DNA from: Desulfomonilaceae bacterium
GTDB lineage: Bacteria; Desulfobacterota; Desulfomonilia; Desulfomonilales; Desulfomonilaceae
NCBI GenBank assembly: GCA_041662605.1
Contig: JBAZSD010000002.1
Location: forward strand, 62,001 to 126,000
Length of the DNA stretch: 64,000 nucleotides
Direction: 5' to 3'
A program made the position numbers and the translations under genes. Of this stretch, positions 45,954 through 54,831 are shown piece after piece; the first letter of the stretch is position 1, and each line of letters starts with the position of its first letter. The notes below the pieces were generated by a model. That model made no database searches and was not told the origin of the DNA. It was given only the letters and a program-made list of their open reading frames with translations.

Positions 45954-48452
45954 TCATCCGACCTTGCTATAAAACGCTGCTGCAAATTTTTTTCCTGGAA
46001 ATTGCGTGCTTTCCGGGGGGTAGCGATTACTGTTATTGTCCGCCACTTCTCGATAGAATTCCCACGATTCTTCAAATGCGCAGCTAAAGCATCGGGATTC
46101 GGTATACAACCTGGCAGCCTTTCCCATCGCCTTCAAACGAGTTTTGTCCGCTAACAACTTAAGCAATCCCTGTAGTAAAGCAGCGACGTCATCTCCCTTC
46201 ACTATTATTCCTGTTTCTCCGGGAATGATGTTCTCCTTTGGTCCTCCCTTATCGGTAACAATTACGGGCACACCCGATGCTTGAGATTCCAGCGCTACAT
46301 TTCCAAAAGTGTCCGTCGTGCTAGGGAATACAAATAGATCCGCAGAAGCGAATATCTCGGCAAGATCCTCACCTTGAACATAACCTGTAAAAACTGTTGG
46401 GGTATCCTTGAGCGCTTCAACCATCTCCGTTTTGTACGGTCCATCCCCGACGATAAAGAGTCTGACATCCTTTTTCGATTCAATAAGTTTTTTAAAGGCG
46501 CTTACTAGGATCTGGAGGTTCTTTTCTTTTGAAACTCGTCCTACGTACAACAATTTAAGTTCATCTTTGTTCAGGCTATATTTCTCGAGACAACCGTTTC
46601 TTTTGGCGGGATGAAACATTTTTTGATCAACCCCTCGAGGCATTATTCTAATTTTGCTACCATTTAATCCCTTTTCCGTGAGTTCTTCGGCGGTGCTTTT
46701 CGATGGAGCAAGCACAAGGTCCATCTGATCATAGTACCAAATGGTGTATTTCCACATGACGTCCGCTACCAGGGCGTCATTGGTGAGATACTGGGTGTAC
46801 TGCGGGAGAGCGGTATGATAGGTCCCTATTAGGGGCAGGTTGAGAATACGAGCTATCGCCAACGCCGCCAGCCCAACCGGTCCAGGTGTCGCGGCATGGA
46901 TATGTGTGAATTTTTGATTGTAACAATAATTCAGCATTTCAAGAAAAGGCGGGTAGAATAATTTCTGTTCCGGATATTCTGCAAGGGAATAAACTTTTAT
47001 CGGGTTAAAATTATGTATGCCATCCTCATTTTTCGTTTCGTCCGCATCACAGGTGATAACAGTGTATTTTTTATTCGCCAGCTTAGCGGCCTCAATTTGT
47101 CTCTTTAGCGTCGCGGCAACGCCATTAACTTCGTAGAAAGTGTCGGTGAAATGACCCACATTAATTTTTAGCCTGCTGTATTCTGTTTTAGATCTAACCC
47201 AGTTTGAGCGAACTTCTTCGCTGAATTGCCTATCTTTGGAGAATATTGAATATGCCAGGAAATAGGGGGCCAGCATGCAGTAAAGTGAGCCTGCGGCGCC
47301 GAGGGAATCGAACAGATTCAACACATGCGCCCCGGAGAGACTGTTCATTATATGATCCGCAAAATGGCATAGCACCCTGTTGGACAGGGTGTTTACAAAA
47401 TCAAACCATTCTTTCTCTATGTTCTCGGAATTCCTATATCCATATTTTAGCATTCCCGATAGCTTGGGGTTGTCCCATAAAAGCTGATCCGCTTCACTTT
47501 TCAGGAGGTCCACAATGTTTCTAACGCCGTTATCGGTATGGTTAGGTCGATGTCGGTGATTCCATATATGTCCCAACCTTGCCAAAAGGCGTGGCTGCTG
47601 CTTACTCGAGGGGCGCAGGAACCGGTCAAGCAGGCAAAAAATCATGTCACTATGAACATATTTTTCCAGATCAAACTTTCTTCCATAAAACTGGTAAGCA
47701 ATACTGTAAATGGTATGCGCCAGAGATAGCGGCGAAGATTTTGTCCCGACGGTATTGCTTTCGCCGCATTCAATCCCATTGAAAAACGACTGTAAATCTG
47801 AAGCCTTACCGACTTCAGTGTAACAACCTGCTAGAGTCAGTGATCCGTGATCGTCCGACCCTCCGACAAGGTTTTTTTGCCACGATATCTTATGAATTGG
47901 CTTCAGATTGTGTTTCCTGGCCAGTCTATCGATCGTCTCAGGGTTCAAGCTGGACACCAACAGGCGAAGGCATTCGTTTTGCTCTTCGCTACGGGCCCCG
48001 TTTAATTCAAGGTTTTTGAAAAGAAGCAGACCTTTTTCAAAGTTTTCGATTGTCAGCTTCGAATTGACCGAATATAGGGGATGGGCCCACGCATGAAAAA
48101 TGCGCTGTTGATTCAGATAAGTAATGAGCGAATAGACATTTTCTCGCAGTTTCTGGATGTTGTAATGGTCTTTTTCTGTTATTTTGTAGACAAGGACATG
48201 AAGCTTGCACCCGTCCTCAGGGAAATACGTGGTTACCTCCTCGCTTACGAAAACGCCTTTTAGCCCCAGTATCTCCTGGCATCCCTCAATGCTGTTGTGA
48301 TCGGTTATTGTGACCAATGACATCCCTTTTTTCTTGGTTATCTCATAGATATGAAGAGGTTCAGTAAAGCTTTCAGGGGAACCTACTTTCTTAAGTATCC
48401 ATTCCGAAGGCCGTTTGGAGAACTTGGAGTGGCAATGCAAATCAATTTTCAT
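45954..48452 (-). CDS. PHP domain-GT4 glycosyltransferase fusion
   Basis: An 832-residue two-part protein. Residues about 1-230 form a PHP metallo-phosphoesterase domain (MKIDLHCHSKFSKRPS, TITDHNSIEG, GGSDDHGS). Residues about 430-815 form a GT4 glycosyltransferase (FTDTFYEVNGVAATLKR, YVGRVSKEKNLQIL, and the EX7E donor motif in FPSTTDTFGNVALESQ). The GT half resembles glycolipid synthases such as SqdX/MgtA-type enzymes that build phosphorus-free membrane lipids. It lies in an operon with a decarboxylase and methyltransferase behind a Pho-box-like array, so a glycolipid role under phosphate starvation is a reasonable inference. Confidence 0.82.
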   Translation of the reverse strand: MKIDLHCHSKFSKRPSEWILKKVGSPESFTEPLHIYEITKKKGMSLVTITDHNSIEGCQEILGLKGVFVSEEVTTYFPEDGCKLHVLVYKITEKDHYNIQKLRENVYSLITYLNQQRIFHAWAHPLYSVNSKLTIENFEKGLLLFKNLELNGARSEEQNECLRLLVSSLNPETIDRLARKHNLKPIHKISWQKNLVGGSDDHGSLTLAGCYTEVGKASDLQSFFNGIECGESNTVGTKSSPLSLAHTIYSIAYQFYGRKFDLEKYVHSDMIFCLLDRFLRPSSKQQPRLLARLGHIWNHRHRPNHTDNGVRNIVDLLKSEADQLLWDNPKLSGMLKYGYRNSENIEKEWFDFVNTLSNRVLCHFADHIMNSLSGAHVLNLFDSLGAAGSLYCMLAPYFLAYSIFSKDRQFSEEVRSNWVRSKTEYSRLKINVGHFTDTFYEVNGVAATLKRQIEAAKLANKKYTVITCDADETKNEDGIHNFNPIKVYSLAEYPEQKLFYPPFLEMLNYCYNQKFTHIHAATPGPVGLAALAIARILNLPLIGTYHTALPQYTQYLTNDALVADVMWKYTIWYYDQMDLVLAPSKSTAEELTEKGLNGSKIRIMPRGVDQKMFHPAKRNGCLEKYSLNKDELKLLYVGRVSKEKNLQILVSAFKKLIESKKDVRLFIVGDGPYKTEMVEALKDTPTVFTGYVQGEDLAEIFASADLFVFPSTTDTFGNVALESQASGVPVIVTDKGGPKENIIPGETGIIVKGDDVAALLQGLLKLLADKTRLKAMGKAARLYTESRCFSCAFEESWEFYREVADNNSNRYPPESTQFPGKKFAAAFYSKVG

Positions 48453-48497
48453 GCTGTTCTACCTTTTTAAAACAGTTGAAGTTTGTGTTGATAAAGC

Positions 48498-49202
48498 CTA
48501 TTCGACCAAAACGGATTCACCGGCGTTCACGACGTCTCCTGCCTTCACCTTGATTTTCATGCCAGGCAGGTCCGGAAGTATAAGGTCCACCTGGGAGCCT
48601 ATCCGTATCATACCGTAAACCTCCCCTTTACTCAGTCCACTGCCCTCAGGCGCATAAGTGTCGATACCACTGACATGACCACCTGCAATCTGGACGACAT
48701 AAGTAGAAATTGGTTGTCCTTTGAATAGCCCAATTATGCGGGTTACGGTTCGCTCATTTTCTACTATGTGTTTGCTGTTCCAATAATAGGGTTGGACATT
48801 GAAGATAGTCCTGAACTGCATTGAGCCCATGTTGAGGTTCTTGGTCTTTGCGGGATAGTGACGTACAAAATCGACTCTGCCCTCTATTGGGGAGCGGTTA
48901 TAATGGACATTCAACGGACTCATGAACGTGCCAATCAGCACTTTTGGCATGGAGACATCTTCTTTGATTATGTCGGATATCTTGGCCGAAAGACCCTGCT
49001 TTATTACAATTACGTCGTCATCCGACACGAGGCGTTTGACATAAACAATGGTTCCGTCGGCGGGGCTTACAATGTTGTCACCTGGCGGAATTGACCGAGA
49101 TGGATTCCGAAAAAACCAAACGTAGCGCCAAAAGAGAAAAGTCACCGCTAGCAAAGCGATGATTACGCCGCCTACTATCATCAATGTTTTAATTCTTTCC
49201 AT
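48498..49202 (-). CDS. psd: Phosphatidylserine decarboxylase-family proenzyme (short type)
   Basis: A 234-residue protein with one N-terminal membrane helix and PSD motifs: FFRNPSRSIPPGDNIVSPADGTIVYV, MSPLNVHYNRSPIEG and the C-terminal RIGSQVDLILP. The Gly-Ser there is the expected self-cleavage site forming the pyruvoyl group. The family makes phosphatidylethanolamine, though other aminophospholipid-like substrates are possible. Its start overlaps the methyltransferase gene by 22 bases. It is one of two PSD-family genes in divergent operons. Confidence 0.85.
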   Translation of the reverse strand: MERIKTLMIVGGVIIALLAVTFLFWRYVWFFRNPSRSIPPGDNIVSPADGTIVYVKRLVSDDDVIVIKQGLSAKISDIIKEDVSMPKVLIGTFMSPLNVHYNRSPIEGRVDFVRHYPAKTKNLNMGSMQFRTIFNVQPYYWNSKHIVENERTVTRIIGLFKGQPISTYVVQIAGGHVSGIDTYAPEGSGLSKGEVYGMIRIGSQVDLILPDLPGMKIKVKAGDVVNAGESVLVE

Positions 49203-49900
49203 ACATCCGGCTCTAGAATTCGAACGAGCGCCACACCTGATGAAAAGGGGAAATCAATGACCTGAAACGCCTTTTCATATCTCTGCAACAACTTTAGCCA
49301 TCGTTTCACCCCCGCATGTCGTATCATTTCCCTGATATAGATGTTGGAATCGTGCAGAAAGACGTAGGTGTTCGAGCAAGACTTTTTCAAAACCTCCACG
49401 AAATCGTGTTTTACATGTTTGTAATCATGGGCGCCGTCGATAAACGCCACATTAATTTCGGATAATCGTAGATCTTCGTACGACTGAAAAAACTCGTCGC
49501 TGCACATTCTGTAGTGCGTGACTATTTGATCCACATTAAATCTTTGAAAATGACTTTGCACAGTCTCTGAATCGTCCCAATTCCCTCTTCCTCCAAGTGT
49601 CTTGAAAGGACCATCCTTAAGTAATGAATACGAAGGATCAACAAACGTCAAAGCGCCAAAACCATTGTCTCTAATCCCGAGCGCAAGACAAACAACACTG
49701 AATCCATATCCGGAACCTATTACCAACGTGTGTTTGGGACGCAGCGCCCTGATAACGCCGTAATAGATGAACCCAAAACCGAGGTTAAGCTTGTCCGCTT
49801 GCTGATGATGTCCCAGAGGTTTGGCGTGATCAAAAATGTCTCGAAGAACAAATGAATTAAGACTGAACTCTCCCATGGATCCTTTGCCTCCTGCTTCCAA
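49181..49900 (-). CDS. Class I SAM-dependent methyltransferase-like protein
   Basis: A 239-residue protein with a Rossmann methyltransferase core: LVIGSGYGFSVVCLALG (SAM-binding loop), TFVDPSYSLL and INVAFIDGAHDYKHVKHDFVEVLKK, the last typical of the Methyltransf_24 group. It is the first gene after a Pho-box-like array and is coupled to psd. A role in modifying a lipid headgroup would fit with the downstream decarboxylase and glycosyltransferase, and the divergent metK could supply SAM, but neither link is proven. Confidence 0.7.
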   Translation of the reverse strand: MEAGGKGSMGEFSLNSFVLRDIFDHAKPLGHHQQADKLNLGFGFIYYGVIRALRPKHTLVIGSGYGFSVVCLALGIRDNGFGALTFVDPSYSLLKDGPFKTLGGRGNWDDSETVQSHFQRFNVDQIVTHYRMCSDEFFQSYEDLRLSEINVAFIDGAHDYKHVKHDFVEVLKKSCSNTYVFLHDSNIYIREMIRHAGVKRWLKLLQRYEKAFQVIDFPFSSGVALVRILEPDVWKELKH

Positions 49901-49999
49901 AAGAATTCGAGTGTTTCCTGTTAGGATTTGCTCCGCTCTTGGGTTGATTCAATTTATGAAAGGTTCCCATTCTATTAAACGGACTATTACGGCCTAGGC

Positions 50000-50037
50000 G
50001 TTAGGTTGGTATTAGGGACTTGTTAGTATTGCGTTGA
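50000..50037 (-). promoter_or_regulatory. Pho-box-like array for the methyltransferase-psd-GT operon
   Basis: GTTAG 50000, ATTAG 50011, GTTAG 50022 and GTTGA 50033 are exactly 11 bp apart. Read on the minus strand they are TCAAC, CTAAC, CTAAT and CTAAC. The array is 100 bases upstream of the methyltransferase start. Confidence 0.8.
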
Positions 50038-50123
50038 GAATTTTTTCAGGACGTTAAGGGGATTATTGGGACAAGGAAAATTCGGCGAATTCATATTCTT
50101 CCCCAATGGGAAGCTTCTCGTCC

Positions 50124-50161
50124 TTAGCAAAAAACTATCCAATCCTTAATGTTCGGCTAAC
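50124..50161 (+). promoter_or_regulatory. Pho-box-like array for the unknown-psd-Lgt-like operon
   Basis: TTAGC 50124, CTATC 50135, TTAAT 50146 and CTAAC 50157 are exactly 11 bp apart and end 60 bases before the ATG at 50221. Together with the oppositely oriented array at 50000-50037 it fills the 320-base divergent promoter region. Confidence 0.7.
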
Positions 50162-50220
50162 ATGAAGCAGGCGTAATTAATCCATCTAATTTCCGGGAAG
50201 GTCGCAGGAATCGCTTGTAA

Positions 50221-52713
50221 ATGACACTCGGTATCGAACGACGCACGATAATCTCGCTGGGACAGGGTCACAATTTTTCAATGAGAAATCTCCGAGAGAT
50301 TCTCGGATGTCACGGAACCTCAGACGTCATAGACCCAAAATCAATTCCATTCGGGATCGACGACGTCACGGCCGGATCTGAAACTGAACTTCAAGCGGCA
50401 GTATTGGGAAAAACGGATTGCGTTGACCTGCCCATACGGATAAGAGAATCCAATTATTTCGCCAATATCGTGAGACGAGCCGCCTCTGGAGATACTTCCA
50501 GACAAGCCATAACGGAACTTGAGAAATACCTGTACGACAATCCGGAAAACATGTGGGAAAATAGTTGGGTCAGATTCCCCTTTTCATGTCTTAATCAATC
50601 CGCCAGAGAAATATTTGATTATGATTTGCTCTCGGACAAGCGTAAATCCGGCGGCACGTTAAGGACCGACGCTCACAAGTTTGTGTACCTTGATCAGGGG
50701 AAAGAATTCCTCCGTGTACCGATAAGCTACGTTATGAAACTCGCCTTGGCTGACGTAATCGGTTCACAAAAAGGGCTTCCTGAACTAATTCACTTTACTG
50801 GGACCCGCTTGATGGAGCACTTGTTGAACGATAACACGTCGCCTGAGACATTTTCTTTCAATGTGGTTCCTATTAGGCGGGAGTTGGAACTGGGCCGCTC
50901 CTTAGCCAAGGAGACCTCAAAAAGGTATCTCCTCACACAACTCCTCATCATGTATGCGAACAAGAAGTTCTTGCTTGAAGCTAACGGGCAGAAAGCCCTT
51001 CTGTATTTTTCCCCGCACCCTCCTACCCGTCAAAAAAAGCTCAACGATTGTATTTCGGACTCTTTTTACAGAGATCTGTTTATGAGCCCGTGCTTAAATG
51101 GATGGGACACTGGCCAAACAAAGCAGGATTATATGTGCTTGTGCCATCAAGTTCTCAGTCGCAGTCAACTCAACGCTGTGGCCAAACTTAGAGAAGCGGG
51201 CATAATTAATCGAAATCTGGTAGTCCTGCCAAATGTTTCCAATATTAGTCTCGCAAACAATGGGACTCACGTAAGCCTAGGGAGCGTTAAACTTACCCGG
51301 CGCCTTTCGAGTAGCTCTTCCGGATTCACTGCCGCTCATGAGAAATTTCTGGGAGACTTAGTCATCAAAATTGTGGAGCATTTCCTGCCCCTGTTTGTCG
51401 GCACATACAGCGCAGCTCCGTACAGACTCGGCTTCCCGGATTTTCACCCGGAGAAAGTCCTCGGTTTCTTACCGCACGAACTTGATTATACACATTTGAG
51501 AATGATCTGGCGGCGTTGGAAGAAAAAGGCCAAACTTAATATTTTGGGGCAACCGGTTACTCCTTTTGGAATCTCGCCGATAGACAAAGCGCTAACGACG
51601 CTGTTTCGGGTAAAAGGAGATTTTGTCCCTGATTTCAGGCTTATAGACTATCTAATCTCAGTCATGAGCACAAATGAAAGTCCAGGATTGGACGGAAAAC
51701 TCGGCAATACTGACAGGCTCAAGAAAGACCTTTCCGATCTTGGTGTCTTCGACGAGAAGATGGCTCCATATTTCCTATATCGTCTGCGAGAATTCTCCAA
51801 AATGGGGTTCTCCGGTTTTGAGGGACGTCATTACAGTCTTTTCGGAAATCTTGAAAACGACATGGCAAACGCCGTTAATCTTCAACTCCTCGTTACAACT
51901 CTAGCCTTCAAACTTGCATTGCTTGGGGAGGTTTCGCATCGGCACATTCCCGATGATCCTTTCATAGAAAGTGAACGCAGGCAGATCTTCTTTGGATCGG
52001 CAATCGGCATCCCAACTTTTTATGTACGAATCGGCACGCCTAACCTCTTTATGAAACGAATCCTTGAATATACGCGAGGATTGCGCCAAAGCAGACGATA
52101 TCCCGGTTATATGCGAGTCTATAACCAGGAGTACCTTCTCGGGCTCACCAGGCTGCTCCAAGCGGAAGCCGCCGATCTCATTGAAATGTTCGATCTCAAA
52201 AACCTGTTAGACGACCTGTTAAACAGGCTGAAAAACCCATCGCAATTTTCTGTTGCCGGACGTCTGACTTCGGCCATTCTAGATATCTCAGCGGCTAAAT
52301 CGCCTATGAAGTTAAATGCCGAAACCTTTAACTTGTCCGCAGAAACTTACTATCGATCGACGCTAAAAAAGAATCATGTTCTGGAAGGCCTCAACTTTCT
52401 TCATGAAGACCTAAGTTCGTTAGACTCAAACCAGGCTTTTCTGAAACAAGATTATCGTGAAGCTATTCACTACGTGGTCAAAGATCGGGATACGCGAAAG
52501 TTTCTTGAAGATATCAGCGAAGATGTTCTGAGTGAATCCGTTCCTTTGGACATCATAGAGAAACTCATAAACCTCATTGTCATTACCATTCACAGCGATG
52601 CGGATGAACCTTTTAAAAACATTAGGAGAATTGAAATACATGATAATGATGAGCCACCAGTTTGTGGAGAGAGAAACTGGGAGGATCAGGACGGAAAAAC
52701 TTATTGGAGATAA
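50221..52713 (+). CDS. Large protein of unknown function paired with a decarboxylase
   Basis: An 830-residue protein that matches no family I recognise. It has no signal peptide or clear membrane helix and is rich in Leu and Arg. Distinct blocks include an N-terminal ISLGQGHNFSMRNLREILG, a central RYPGYMRVYNQEYLLG and several His/Asp-containing stretches that could be active-site loops. The ATG at 50221 has AGGA about twelve bases upstream; an ATG at 50281 is an alternative. The following PSD-family gene starts 74 bases inside its 3' end, so the two are translationally linked. Its place in a Pho-box-controlled operon with a decarboxylase and an Lgt-like enzyme suggests lipid synthesis. Confidence 0.7.
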   Translation: MTLGIERRTIISLGQGHNFSMRNLREILGCHGTSDVIDPKSIPFGIDDVTAGSETELQAAVLGKTDCVDLPIRIRESNYFANIVRRAASGDTSRQAITELEKYLYDNPENMWENSWVRFPFSCLNQSAREIFDYDLLSDKRKSGGTLRTDAHKFVYLDQGKEFLRVPISYVMKLALADVIGSQKGLPELIHFTGTRLMEHLLNDNTSPETFSFNVVPIRRELELGRSLAKETSKRYLLTQLLIMYANKKFLLEANGQKALLYFSPHPPTRQKKLNDCISDSFYRDLFMSPCLNGWDTGQTKQDYMCLCHQVLSRSQLNAVAKLREAGIINRNLVVLPNVSNISLANNGTHVSLGSVKLTRRLSSSSSGFTAAHEKFLGDLVIKIVEHFLPLFVGTYSAAPYRLGFPDFHPEKVLGFLPHELDYTHLRMIWRRWKKKAKLNILGQPVTPFGISPIDKALTTLFRVKGDFVPDFRLIDYLISVMSTNESPGLDGKLGNTDRLKKDLSDLGVFDEKMAPYFLYRLREFSKMGFSGFEGRHYSLFGNLENDMANAVNLQLLVTTLAFKLALLGEVSHRHIPDDPFIESERRQIFFGSAIGIPTFYVRIGTPNLFMKRILEYTRGLRQSRRYPGYMRVYNQEYLLGLTRLLQAEAADLIEMFDLKNLLDDLLNRLKNPSQFSVAGRLTSAILDISAAKSPMKLNAETFNLSAETYYRSTLKKNHVLEGLNFLHEDLSSLDSNQAFLKQDYREAIHYVVKDRDTRKFLEDISEDVLSESVPLDIIEKLINLIVITIHSDADEPFKNIRRIEIHDNDEPPVCGERNWEDQDGKTYWR

Positions 52714-53653
52714 AGCTATCCAATTTCTTTATTCGTCCGCAAGAGAAAGGGCCCCTTTTCTTTTCCGGGCAGTAACAAGCGCTCGATTTTCAAGTGAGCT
52801 TCTATCATTTCTGAAATTCGACATGAGAATTTGGTTGTTTTCAAGACGCTCGTTAGAGGCTCTTGGAATAAATTTAGATGATTGCCTTCACCCAGAAGAA
52901 TTTATAACGATGCGACGTGTCTTTGAACGCCAAATTCGTTACTGGGAATGCCGGCCAATGGATCAATGTCCCACATCAGTTGTTTGTCCCGCCGATTCCA
53001 GGGTTATTGTCGGGTCGTTGAACGACACATCTAATCTATTCCTAAAGGGAAAATTCTTTGATTACGAAGAACTCCTGGGAAAGGACAAACTGCAATGGCT
53101 CGAAGCCTTCCGAAATGGAGATTTCGCCATTTTCAGGTTAACTCCGGAAAAATATCATTACAACCATACCCCTGTCGCAGGGGCGGTGGTAGATTTTTAT
53201 GAAATCTCCGGTGGTTATCATTCGTGCAACCCATCTGCGGTCATAAATGTCGTAACGCCATTTTCGAAAAACAAACGTGTAGTTACCATAATTGATTCCG
53301 ATGTTCCAGGTGGGACAGGCGTCGGACTCGTCGCGATGCTGGAAGTTGTGGCGCTCATGATCGGTGACGTAGTTCCGGCATATAGCGAAACACAATATGA
53401 CAATCCGAAAAAGATAATCCCGGGGATGTTCTTGAAAAAAGGGGCCCCTAAAAGTCTTTATCGTCCGGGTAGCAGTACTGATCTTTTGATATTTCAGCCC
53501 AACCGAATAAGATTTTCTGACGATCTGCTCAGAAATCTTACTCTTACAAATGTGAAGAGCCGATTCTCGGCAGGTTTTGGAAAGCCGTTGGTAGAAACGG
53601 ACATCAAAGTCAGGGCTACCATAGGTAAAGCGATTTTTGAGTTGGAGTGTTAA
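52640..53653 (+). CDS. psd: Phosphatidylserine decarboxylase-family proenzyme (long type)
   Basis: A protein of about 337 residues with PSD features: VVCPADSRVIVGSL, a FRLTPEKYHYNHTPVAGAV segment carrying the conserved His, GGTGVGLVAMLEVVALMIGDV and a C-terminal YRPGSSTDLLIFQP. The Gly-Ser there corresponds to the self-processing site (LGST in E. coli). ATG 52640 lies eleven bases after AGGAG and 74 bases inside the upstream gene. It is quite different from the short PSD in the divergent operon, so the two probably act on different substrates or in different pathways. Confidence 0.8.
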   Translation: MIMMSHQFVERETGRIRTEKLIGDKAIQFLYSSARERAPFLFRAVTSARFSSELLSFLKFDMRIWLFSRRSLEALGINLDDCLHPEEFITMRRVFERQIRYWECRPMDQCPTSVVCPADSRVIVGSLNDTSNLFLKGKFFDYEELLGKDKLQWLEAFRNGDFAIFRLTPEKYHYNHTPVAGAVVDFYEISGGYHSCNPSAVINVVTPFSKNKRVVTIIDSDVPGGTGVGLVAMLEVVALMIGDVVPAYSETQYDNPKKIIPGMFLKKGAPKSLYRPGSSTDLLIFQPNRIRFSDDLLRNLTLTNVKSRFSAGFGKPLVETDIKVRATIGKAIFELEC

Positions 53654-53726
53654 ACGTGTGGCCAGCTTAATTAACCAACGTTCCATTTCCTCATGAAATA
53701 TAATAAATCGACTCGGAGAAAGATGG

Positions 53727-54776
53727 ATGTATGAAGTAGTTTTTGTCCTCAGTTTAGGCATGGTCTTCATTTCACTATTGGGCTGGGCTTTCAAGGCCCT
53801 ACCTCAAGAAAATTGGCAAATTCTCGCAACGGTTCCTTTAACTAAACAGGGACCTCAAAATTGGAAGGGGCTCAACCTGACATACTATGGCCTTTTCATA
53901 GCCATAGCCACCGTTATCAGTGTATCCATCCTACTGGTTCTTACATCGGCTGTTCTTGTGCCGATTACGTTGACCTTCCTTGTCGTGGCGTTTGTTCTGT
54001 TGATCGGACTGGTCGCGTCAAGAGCCGTCGCATCACTGGTAGAACACAAACCGCATACATTTACTATTGCAGGGGCGTGTTTTGCAGGAGTTTTTATTGT
54101 CCCTCCGATTGTTTTCATTCTTGATCGTTTCATTATTCCGGAGCAAAATCATCTCCCGGTCATTCCAGTTTTGGCTTCTCTCGCTATTGCTTACGCCATT
54201 GGGGAAGGTATAGGGCGATTAGCTTGTATCAGCTTCGGTTGCTGTTATGGAAAGCCTTTATCTGAATGTCACCCGATTATGGGACGTTTCTTGGGTAGAT
54301 ATGGCCTTGTATTTACTGGAAAACTTAAGAAAATAGCTTATGAAGGGGGGCTTGACGGTAAATGCGTTGCGCCTGTCCAAGCGATTACAGCCGTCTTATA
54401 TGTTACGGCAGGCTTAGTTGCGACTTTGTTTTTTCTAAAGAACTATTATTCAGTGGCGCTCATATTGACGATAGTTGTTACCCAATCGTGGCGAATTTTA
54501 TCGGAAACCTTAAGGGCAGATTACAGGGGGCCGGGAAATTTTACCGCGTATCAGATCATGGCTTCGGTCTCAATGGCTTATGTCGTAATCGTGGCCTATC
54601 TACTGGGTAGCGGCGCTAATCCTGACGCGAGCTTGGGAATGGGGTTGGCTTCTTTATGGAACCCCGCTGTCATTATTTTTCTTCAAGTCGTTGGGTTAGT
54701 GGTCTTTTTGTACACTGGGCGAAGTATGGTTACAGCGGCGACCATTTCTTTTCATATAGTTAGAGACAGGATTTGA
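53727..54776 (+). CDS. Prolipoprotein diacylglyceryl transferase-like membrane protein
   Basis: A 349-residue protein with about eight to nine membrane helices. The segment YAIGEGIGRLACISFGCCYGKPL matches the Lgt signature GRIGCFLAGCCYGKP, and SETLRADYRG resembles its arginine-containing SEFFR block. Lgt moves a diacylglyceryl group from phosphatidylglycerol to a lipoprotein cysteine. This relative lacks a canonical Lgt N-terminus and lies in a Pho-box operon after a PSD-family gene, so it may transfer diacylglyceryl to a different acceptor (inference). CGGAGAAAG precedes ATG 53727. Confidence 0.7.
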   Translation: MYEVVFVLSLGMVFISLLGWAFKALPQENWQILATVPLTKQGPQNWKGLNLTYYGLFIAIATVISVSILLVLTSAVLVPITLTFLVVAFVLLIGLVASRAVASLVEHKPHTFTIAGACFAGVFIVPPIVFILDRFIIPEQNHLPVIPVLASLAIAYAIGEGIGRLACISFGCCYGKPLSECHPIMGRFLGRYGLVFTGKLKKIAYEGGLDGKCVAPVQAITAVLYVTAGLVATLFFLKNYYSVALILTIVVTQSWRILSETLRADYRGPGNFTAYQIMASVSMAYVVIVAYLLGSGANPDASLGMGLASLWNPAVIIFLQVVGLVVFLYTGRSMVTAATISFHIVRDRI

Positions 54777-54831
54777 TAATGATACTGTAAATCCTGCTAA
54801 AACCTGGCGTCAAAATTTCGCTGACCCTAAA

